This document shows, piece by piece, positions 5,141-9,271 of a stretch of DNA of 9,271 nt. The stretch is from the NCBI GenBank assembly GCA_005888465.1, contig VAYJ01000134.1, positions 6,757-16,027 of the forward strand, given 5' to 3'. Both the position numbers and the translations under genes were made by a program. Origin of the DNA: Actinomycetota bacterium. GTDB taxonomy: Bacteria > Actinomycetota > UBA4738. A model generated the notes under the pieces. That model searched no databases. It worked only from the letters and a program-made list of their open reading frames with translations, and was not told where the DNA came from. Position 1 is the first letter of the stretch. Every line of letters starts with the position of its first letter.

Positions 5141-6398
5141 GCACGGCTCCCACGAACAGTACGGTACCCAGGATCAGGCAGAGTGTCCCGGCGAGATCCA
5201 TCATGCTCGTGACGAGCGGGATGCCGAAATTGTCCGGGTCCCACCCGAACCGGTAGCTCGCGACCGCCCCGTAGTAGGCGATGGCCGAGGAGATGATGGT
5301 CGCGAGGAACCCGGCGAACAGGCTCACGAGCAGCATGTCCAGCACGCCGGGGCTCCGCTGCCCGGTCGCGACGCTGATCACCTGCGCCGAGAGGGCGACG
5401 AGCGTGAACACCGAGATCGCGAACAGAAAGTTCAGCGACGCGTCCAGGAAGGCGAGCGGTTGCGGCAGCCGCCGCGGCTCGATCACGCCCATATGGAGCT
5501 TGGAGCTGAGCCGCGAGGAGAGGATGCCGCCGAGGGCGCCGGTGTCCTCGAGGAACGCCGGCAACAGCACGAGGAGCGCGGGGAACCTGAGGAAGAAGTC
5601 TTGGGCACGCGATTCAATGGCGGTCCCAGCGAGTATATCGATGGAGCCGGCGACGAAGAGCACGACCATCGACTCGCGGATGATCCGCCGGGCGAGCGGG
5701 AGGTCGGTGAGGAGCCCGCGCGTGATCGCGACCAGGCACGCGCCGCCGGCGAGGATCCCCACCACGAGCGTGACGACGTGCGACCCCGAGCCCGCCCCGG
5801 GCCGGATCACCAGGAACGACGCCGCCCAGAGCGCGGGGAGCGTGCACGTGTCACCGATCGCGGTGACGAGCGGCGCGGAGACGGAGTCGAGGTCCCACCC
5901 TCGCCGATAGGAGAGGATCGAGACCGCGACCGTGGCGCTCCCCACGACGAGCGATCCCAGCACGCCGCCGAGGATCGAGATCACGACAAAGTCCCACACG
6001 GAGATCGACCGGTAGCCGAACGCGGCGGAGGCGATCCGTGCGATCACGCCCAGGAAGAGCGACGTTGCGAGCGTCAGCACGAACGATGCGTAGACGTTCT
6101 GCGGCACGAAGTCCCGCCTGCCGCGTGACACGTCGAAGAGCCCGGCGTGGATGCCGGTTCCGAGGCGCGAGCCGAGCGCGCCGAAGATGTTGCCGCGCAT
6201 GCCGATGGCTGCCGGGATGAGGACCAGGAGTCCGGGCAGGAGCGCGAGGCGGTTCGACATCGACGCGAGCGCTAGGCCCGCGAGGAGGTCTCCTCCCGAG
6301 GAGATGAGCAGCGCGACGAAGCCCTGGCGGAGGGTTCGCTGCTCCGATCGCCAGTAGGCGAACAGTCGCCTGGCGCGACGCCGGTAGATCCCGGCCAT
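5133..6398 (-). CDS. Duplicated MgtE/SLC41-type divalent cation transporter without CBS domains
   Basis: A 421-residue membrane protein containing two MgtE membrane domains (PF01769) in one chain, the arrangement of SLC41-like and some archaeal/actinobacterial proteins. It lacks the N-terminal MgtE_N and CBS magnesium-sensing domains of classical MgtE. Repeat 1 (about 26-198) and repeat 2 (about 241-418) align by eye: LLPGLLVLIPAAIGMRGNIFGAL (53-75) with RFPALLVLLPAFLEDTGALGGIL (271-293), and GWDLDSVSAPLVTAIGD (167-183) with GWDPDNFGIPLVTSMMD (385-401). The paired Asp residues of those motifs (D169/D171/D183, D387/D389/D401) lie where the family's pore-lining acids are expected. Magnesium is the likely ion, by family. 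The ATG at 6398 is chosen; an in-frame GTG at 6452 would add 18 residues. An even longer frame to 6668 would cross two promoters and the next gene. The partner regulator overlaps its 3' end. Confidence 0.88.
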   Translation of the reverse strand: MAGIYRRRARRLFAYWRSEQRTLRQGFVALLISSGGDLLAGLALASMSNRLALLPGLLVLIPAAIGMRGNIFGALGSRLGTGIHAGLFDVSRGRRDFVPQNVYASFVLTLATSLFLGVIARIASAAFGYRSISVWDFVVISILGGVLGSLVVGSATVAVSILSYRRGWDLDSVSAPLVTAIGDTCTLPALWAASFLVIRPGAGSGSHVVTLVVGILAGGACLVAITRGLLTDLPLARRIIRESMVVLFVAGSIDILAGTAIESRAQDFFLRFPALLVLLPAFLEDTGALGGILSSRLSSKLHMGVIEPRRLPQPLAFLDASLNFLFAISVFTLVALSAQVISVATGQRSPGVLDMLLVSLFAGFLATIISSAIAYYGAVASYRFGWDPDNFGIPLVTSMMDLAGTLCLILGTVLFVGAVHG

Positions 6399-6440
6399 AA
6401 CGGCACGCCCATCGCTCGCTCGCTTCCTCTCGTGATCATG

Positions 6441-6476
6441 CGGGGGAGACACGGCCGAGGCAACGATCCTCCCCCG
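6441..6476 (-). promoter_or_regulatory. Hairpin in the mgtE-like 5' leader
   Basis: CGGGGGAG (6441-6448) and CTCCCCCG (6469-6476) are a perfect 8-bp inverted repeat with a 20-nt loop. With the predicted minus-strand start near 6485, the stem forms about 9 nt into the transcript and roughly 45 nt before the chosen ATG. It could stabilise the mRNA or be part of a leader control element. No known magnesium riboswitch (M-box, ykkC-like) is recognisable. If GTG 6452 were the true start, the stem would bury it in the loop. Confidence 0.35.
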
Positions 6477-6491
6477 GGCCGGCCGGGTGCG

Positions 6492-6520
6492 AGTATGCGC
6501 CTCGGATGGCGGATCGGCAA
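6492..6520 (-). promoter_or_regulatory. Promoter of the mgtE/PhoU-RCK_C operon
   Basis: Minus-strand TTGCCG (6515-6520) and CATACT (6492-6497) are spaced by 17 bp; the predicted start is near 6485. The leader to the ATG at 6398 would be about 87 nt. No good Shine-Dalgarno sequence is seen next to that ATG. Confidence 0.45.
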
Positions 6521-6532
6521 AGCCCGGGGTGG

Positions 6533-6546
6533 AAGGTTTGGACCTT
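6533..6546. repeat. Small palindrome between the divergent mgtE and ABC promoters
   Basis: AAGGT-TTGG-ACCTT is a 5-bp inverted repeat with a 4-bp centre, lying between the two outward-facing -35 boxes (6515-6520 minus, 6555-6560 plus). Its position suits a shared operator, but an arm of 5 bp is short enough to arise by chance. Confidence 0.25.
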
Positions 6547-6554
6547 TTGTTCCC

Positions 6555-6583
6555 TTGCACGGGGGCGCCTCCTTGGCTACGGT
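6555..6583 (+). promoter_or_regulatory. Sigma70-type promoter of the ABC importer operon
   Basis: TTGCAC (6555-6560) and TACGGT (6578-6583) are separated by exactly 17 bp. The predicted start is near 6590, giving a leader of about 24 nt that contains the strong AGGAGGAGG ribosome-binding site (6602-6610) four bases from the ATG. Confidence 0.6.
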
Positions 6584-6613
6584 CCAGTCGACGCGGAGAC
6601 CAGGAGGAGGTCC

Positions 6614-7735
6614 ATGGCCAGTCCGGCCACCGAGGTCCAGCCCAACGCATCCGACCCCACCCCCGCACAGGTTGCCGTGCGCCTCGACGGCATCCAGAAG
6701 CGATTCGGCGACGTCACCGCCGTCGTGGGGGTCGACCTCGACGTGCTGCAAGGGGAGTTCTTCTCCATGCTCGGCCCGTCGGGGTCGGGCAAGACCACCT
6801 GCCTGCGCATGATCGCCGGCTTCGAGGCGCCAACCGCCGGCCGAGTCATCCTTCACGGGCGGGACGTCACCACCCTCGCGCCCTACGAGCGCGACGTCAA
6901 CACGGTCTTCCAGGACTACGCACTCTTCCCCCACATGACTGTGGGGGCGAACGTCGAGTACGGCCTACGGGTGAAGCGGGTGCCGCGTGAAGTGCGCCGC
7001 ACGCGCGTCGCCGTGGCGATGCGCATGGTCCAGCTGGAAGGGTTCGAGGATCGCAAGCCCGCGCAGCTCTCGGGGGGGCAACGCCAGCGCGTCGCGCTCG
7101 CCCGGGCGCTCGTGAACCAGCCGTCCGTGCTCTTGCTCGACGAGCCACTCGGGGCGCTCGACCTCAAGCTGCGCCAGCAGATGCAGATCGAGCTGAAGGC
7201 GATCCAGCAGCGGGTCGGCCTGACCTTCATCTATGTGACGCACGACCAGGATGAAGCGCTCACCATGAGCGACCGCTTGGCGGTGATGAACCACGGCCGG
7301 ATCGAGCAGGTCGGCTCGCCGGCGGATGTCTACGAGCGACCCGCGACGAGCTTCGTGGCAGGGTTCGTCGGGGTGTCGAACACGCTCTCCGGGCAGGTCG
7401 CCCGGGAGGTCACGGGCTCCGACGCCACGTTCACGATCCGGCCCGAGAAGATCCGAATGCTCGCGGTCGAGGAGCAGCCCGGGCCCGGTACGTGTACGGT
7501 GACCGGCCACGTGCGGGCCGTCATCTACCTGGGCGCGAGCACCCGCTACGCGGTCGCGCTCGACCCGGGCGGCGAGCTCGTGGTGCTCCAGCAGAACCTC
7601 ACCCAGTCCTCGATGGAGGCGCTGGAGGTGCAGGGCAAGCCCGTCCGGCTTGCGTGGGACCGGGCGAACAACCGAGTGATCCAGGAGCTTCGGGGGGAGA
7701 CCGAGCCATCCGGCTCGGGAGAGGAGGAGGGATGA
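6614..7735 (+). CDS. Polyamine-type ABC transporter ATP-binding protein (PotA-like)
   Basis: A 373-residue cytosolic ATPase that powers import by the operon's permeases. Visible are Walker A GPSGSGKTT (54-62), Q-loop Gln100 (VFQDYALFPHMTV), signature LSGGQ (152-156), Walker B LLLDEP (173-178), D-loop ALD (181-183) and H-loop His210 (YVTHDQDEALTMSDR). The C-terminal part (about 240-355; FVGVSNTLSG, FTIRPEKI, then YLGASTRYAV) is the TOBE-type regulatory domain of the PotA/CysA/MalK class. The VFQDYALFPHMTV stretch and the associated PotD-like protein favour the spermidine/putrescine branch. The ATG at 6614 is chosen because of the AGGAGGAGG just upstream; a longer in-frame extension to 6506 would include the promoter. 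The stop overlaps the next start as ATGA. Confidence 0.95.
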   Translation: MASPATEVQPNASDPTPAQVAVRLDGIQKRFGDVTAVVGVDLDVLQGEFFSMLGPSGSGKTTCLRMIAGFEAPTAGRVILHGRDVTTLAPYERDVNTVFQDYALFPHMTVGANVEYGLRVKRVPREVRRTRVAVAMRMVQLEGFEDRKPAQLSGGQRQRVALARALVNQPSVLLLDEPLGALDLKLRQQMQIELKAIQQRVGLTFIYVTHDQDEALTMSDRLAVMNHGRIEQVGSPADVYERPATSFVAGFVGVSNTLSGQVAREVTGSDATFTIRPEKIRMLAVEEQPGPGTCTVTGHVRAVIYLGASTRYAVALDPGGELVVLQQNLTQSSMEALEVQGKPVRLAWDRANNRVIQELRGETEPSGSGEEEG

Positions 7736-8925
7736 GGAAGCGATGGGGGGTCGCCCTGGTGGCGTGCCTCGCGTTGGTGGGAGCGGCGTGCAGCAAGTCG
7801 AGCAGCTCGAGTGGCTCGGGTGGCCCAACGGTGCTGCAGAGCATCGGGCCCGGTGAGGGGGCGCTCAATCTCATCGCGTGGCAGGGCTATACGGAGGACG
7901 GCTCGACCGATCCGAAGTCCGACTGGGTCCACCCCTTCGAGCAGCAGTCCGGGTGCCAGGTCCACGTCAAGTACGGCCAGACGTCCGACGAGATGGTGAA
8001 CCTCATGCGCCAGGGGGGTGGCACCGCGTACGACGGTGTGTCGGCCTCTGGCGACGCGACGAACCGACTCATCGCGCACGGCGACGTCGCGCCCATCAAC
8101 GTCAACCTGATCGATGGATGGAAGCAGTTCCTACCCACCCTGCAGTCGCCGCCCCACAACACGGTGAAGGGGGTGCACTACGGCGTTTCGTATATGTACG
8201 GCGCGAACGTGCTCATGTACAACACGCAGACGTTCAGCAGCCCGCCGACGAGCTGGAGCGTGGTGTTCGACCCGAACACCCCCTACGCGGGCAAGATCAC
8301 CGCGTACGGCGGCGCCATCTACGTCGCCGACGCGGCGCTCTACCTGAAGGCGCACGACCCCTCGCTGGGGATCACCGATCCGTACGAGCTGACGCAGCCA
8401 CAGCTCGACGCGGCGATCAATCTGCTGAAGGGGCAGAAGCCGAACGTCAAGAAGTACTGGACGAGCGCGACGGACGAGATCGACCTGTTCACCTCCGGCG
8501 ACGTGGTAGCGGGGACAGCGTGGCCCTACCAGGTGAGCGTCATGCAGAGCGCGACGCCGCCCGCCCCCGTCGACGCGGTCATCCCCACCGAGGGCGCGAC
8601 GGGCTGGGCGGACACGTGGATGATGTCCTCCCACGCCCGGCACCCGAACTGCATGTACAAGTGGATGCAGTGGGCGTCCACCCCGCAGGTGCAGGCGCAG
8701 GTGGCCGAGTTCTACGGCGCGACGCCGTCGAGCTTGCAGTCGTGTCCGATCATCACGCAGGACCTGGGCCAGGCGGCCGCGGCTCCGTACCACTGCGGCG
8801 ACGACGGCTTCGTGCACCAGCTGTACCTGTGGAGGACGCCGCTCGCCGCCTGCGGCAACGGCAAGACCGATTGCATCGACTACTCCGTCTGGGAGCAGAA
8901 GTTCACGGAGGTTACGGGAGCATAG
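7732..8925 (+). CDS. Polyamine-type ABC transporter substrate-binding lipoprotein (PotD-like)
   Basis: A 397-residue periplasm-side binding protein. The start, basic MRKRW then a hydrophobic stretch ending VGAAC with Cys20, is a lipoprotein signal; the Ser/Gly-rich linker 21-31 follows. The lipobox is imperfect (Gly at -3). The mature part follows the PotD/PotF pattern: LNLIAWQGYTED (45-56), an extracytoplasmic loop with Q-S-G-C-Q-V-H-V-K-Y (72-81), YDGVSASGDATNRLI (100-114), VHYGVSYMYGANVLMYN (148-164), AW264, and GWADTWMM (291-298). Trp264 and the W292-x-D294 pair fall where PotD has its amine-binding W229 and W255/D257, so a cationic amine ligand is plausible; related systems take other compounds. 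Six cysteines besides Cys12 and Cys20 (75, 307, 338, 355, 374, 381) suggest disulfides. The ATG overlaps the ATPase stop by 4 bp. Longer frames entering from upstream are shadows. Confidence 0.93.
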   Translation: MRKRWGVALVACLALVGAACSKSSSSSGSGGPTVLQSIGPGEGALNLIAWQGYTEDGSTDPKSDWVHPFEQQSGCQVHVKYGQTSDEMVNLMRQGGGTAYDGVSASGDATNRLIAHGDVAPINVNLIDGWKQFLPTLQSPPHNTVKGVHYGVSYMYGANVLMYNTQTFSSPPTSWSVVFDPNTPYAGKITAYGGAIYVADAALYLKAHDPSLGITDPYELTQPQLDAAINLLKGQKPNVKKYWTSATDEIDLFTSGDVVAGTAWPYQVSVMQSATPPAPVDAVIPTEGATGWADTWMMSSHARHPNCMYKWMQWASTPQVQAQVAEFYGATPSSLQSCPIITQDLGQAAAAPYHCGDDGFVHQLYLWRTPLAACGNGKTDCIDYSVWEQKFTEVTGA

Positions 8926-8935
8926 GGCGAGACGC

Positions 8936-9036
8936 GTTCAGGAAGGCGGATGGCGGACACGGTTGTTGAGGCATCGGGCCGGCCGGCGCCGGCCCCGTCG
9001 GCGAGCCCTCGTCGACGGCTGTCCGCCTTCCTGAAC
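8936..9036 (+). repeat. Inverted repeat sequestering the permease start
   Basis: Positions 8936-8950 and 9022-9036 are perfect 15-bp inverted complements. In RNA, two G-U pairs and two more G-C pairs could extend the stem inward. The 5' arm contains the AGGAAGG ribosome-binding site and the first base of the permease ATG (8950); the 3' arm is codons 25-29 of the same gene. Nested inside is a second, GC-only hairpin (8976-8983 with 8988-8995, 8 bp, tetraloop). No U-tract follows, so it is not a canonical intrinsic terminator. Confidence 0.6.
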
Positions 9037-9271
9037 CGCCACCCTCGTCTTCGGTTGGCGCTGCTGCTCGCGCCGCCGCTCGGATGGATGGGCGTCGTGT
9101 ACCTGGGGGCGCTCGCCGTGCTCCTGGTCTCGGCCTTCTGGCTGCTCGATCCCCTGAGCCTGGCCGTCGTCCATCACCTGAGCCTCGGGAACTTTCGGAC
9201 GCTTCTACACGATTCCGTCTACCGGACCATCGCCCTTCGCACGATCGGCATCTCGGCGGCCGTGACGCTCG
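8950..9271 (+). CDS. ABC transporter permease, PotB-like (3' end beyond window)
   Basis: The first 107 codons of an inner-membrane subunit, cut by the right edge. An unusual Pro/Ala/Ser-rich, then Arg-rich cytoplasmic N-terminus (1-35) precedes the first membrane helix (about 36-63; ALLLAPPLGWMGVVYLGALAVLLVSAFW). A periplasmic segment with LSLGNFRTLLHDSVYRTIALRT (78-98) follows, then the start of helix 2. The L-x-x-P-x-x-x-W/F-x-x-x-x-F start and the N-F/Y-x-x-L-x-x-x-x-Y-x-x-x-x-x-x-T segment are typical of PotB/PotH-class permeases. The conserved EAA loop lies beyond the window. The start is 24 bp after the binding-protein stop, with AGGAAGG three bases upstream of the ATG inside the inverted repeat described separately. 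It would transport the substrate delivered by the lipoprotein, driven by the upstream ATPase. Confidence 0.88.
   Translation, partial: MADTVVEASGRPAPAPSASPRRRLSAFLNRHPRLRLALLLAPPLGWMGVVYLGALAVLLVSAFWLLDPLSLAVVHHLSLGNFRTLLHDSVYRTIALRTIGISAAVTL

Noticed and set aside
5109..6128. Plus-strand frame of 339 codons rich in Glu/Arg/Asp/His
   Set aside because: Antisense shadow of the MgtE-like gene; composition typical of high-GC reverse frames.
6399..6668. N-terminal extension of the MgtE-like protein to 511 residues
   Set aside because: It would run through both divergent promoters and into the ABC ATPase gene; conserved similarity begins after residue 20 of the 421-residue form.
7492..7731. Upstream extension of the binding-protein frame
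   Set aside because: It lies inside the ATPase gene in another frame; the lipoprotein signal peptide begins exactly at the ATG at 7732 in the ATGA overlap.
8976..8995. GC-only hairpin as an intrinsic terminator between binding protein and permease
   Set aside because: It lies within the permease coding region and is not followed by a T-tract; better viewed as part of the larger fold.
1..9271. CRISPR arrays, tRNA/rRNA genes, insertion sequences, phage or defence genes
   Set aside because: No regularly spaced repeats, cloverleaf, transposase motif or defence domain was seen on either strand.

Overview
The window is high-GC DNA packed with short-spaced genes. It looks chromosomal and actinobacterial, probably from an uncultured, non-model Actinomycetota lineage. 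The evidence is a resuscitation-promoting-factor (Rpf) type secreted transglycosylase, TANNNT -10 boxes placed so that transcripts would begin at or next to the start codon (leaderless mRNAs), GTG starts, and an Actinobacteria-style lipoprotein ABC operon. I see no mobile element, CRISPR array, rRNA or tRNA, and no stretch over 300 bases without a gene.

Layout, left to right. (1) A short-chain dehydrogenase on the minus strand (1-658, 3' end off the window) is transcribed divergently from an AI-2E-family permease (717-1826). The permease is followed at 10 bp by a 111-residue protein resembling a degenerate response-regulator receiver (1837-2172). (2) That small gene runs tail to tail into a minus-strand Rpf-like transglycosylase (2169-2720); the two stop codons share one CTAG. 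The rpf gene has a good promoter (2907-2936) and a leader of about 180 nt that may hold a divergent c-di-AMP (ydaO-type) riboswitch. (3) ispH (3013-3975) is divergent from rpf and probably leaderless. Its 3' end overlaps by 35 bp the end of a minus-strand two-gene operon. That operon encodes a CBS-less, internally duplicated MgtE-type cation transporter (5133-6398) and, coupled by an 8-bp overlap, a soluble duplicated PhoU-RCK_C protein (3941-5140). (4) Divergent from it is a polyamine-type ABC importer operon: ATPase (6614-7735), lipoprotein binding protein (7732-8925, ATGA overlap) and first permease (8950 to the right edge, incomplete).

How the parts fit. The transporter and PhoU/RCK_C pair reads as a channel plus a separate ligand-sensing subunit, both internally duplicated. 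The Pot-like operon is a conventional importer, but a 15-bp perfect inverted repeat would cover the ribosome-binding site and start codon of its first permease, which could set permease output below that of the binding protein. All three divergent intergenic regions (659-716, 2721-3012, 6399-6613) have back-to-back promoter elements with small palindromes between them. The candidate riboswitch and the RCK_C domains both hint at cyclic di-AMP or ion signalling. That link is a hypothesis, not something shown by the sequence.
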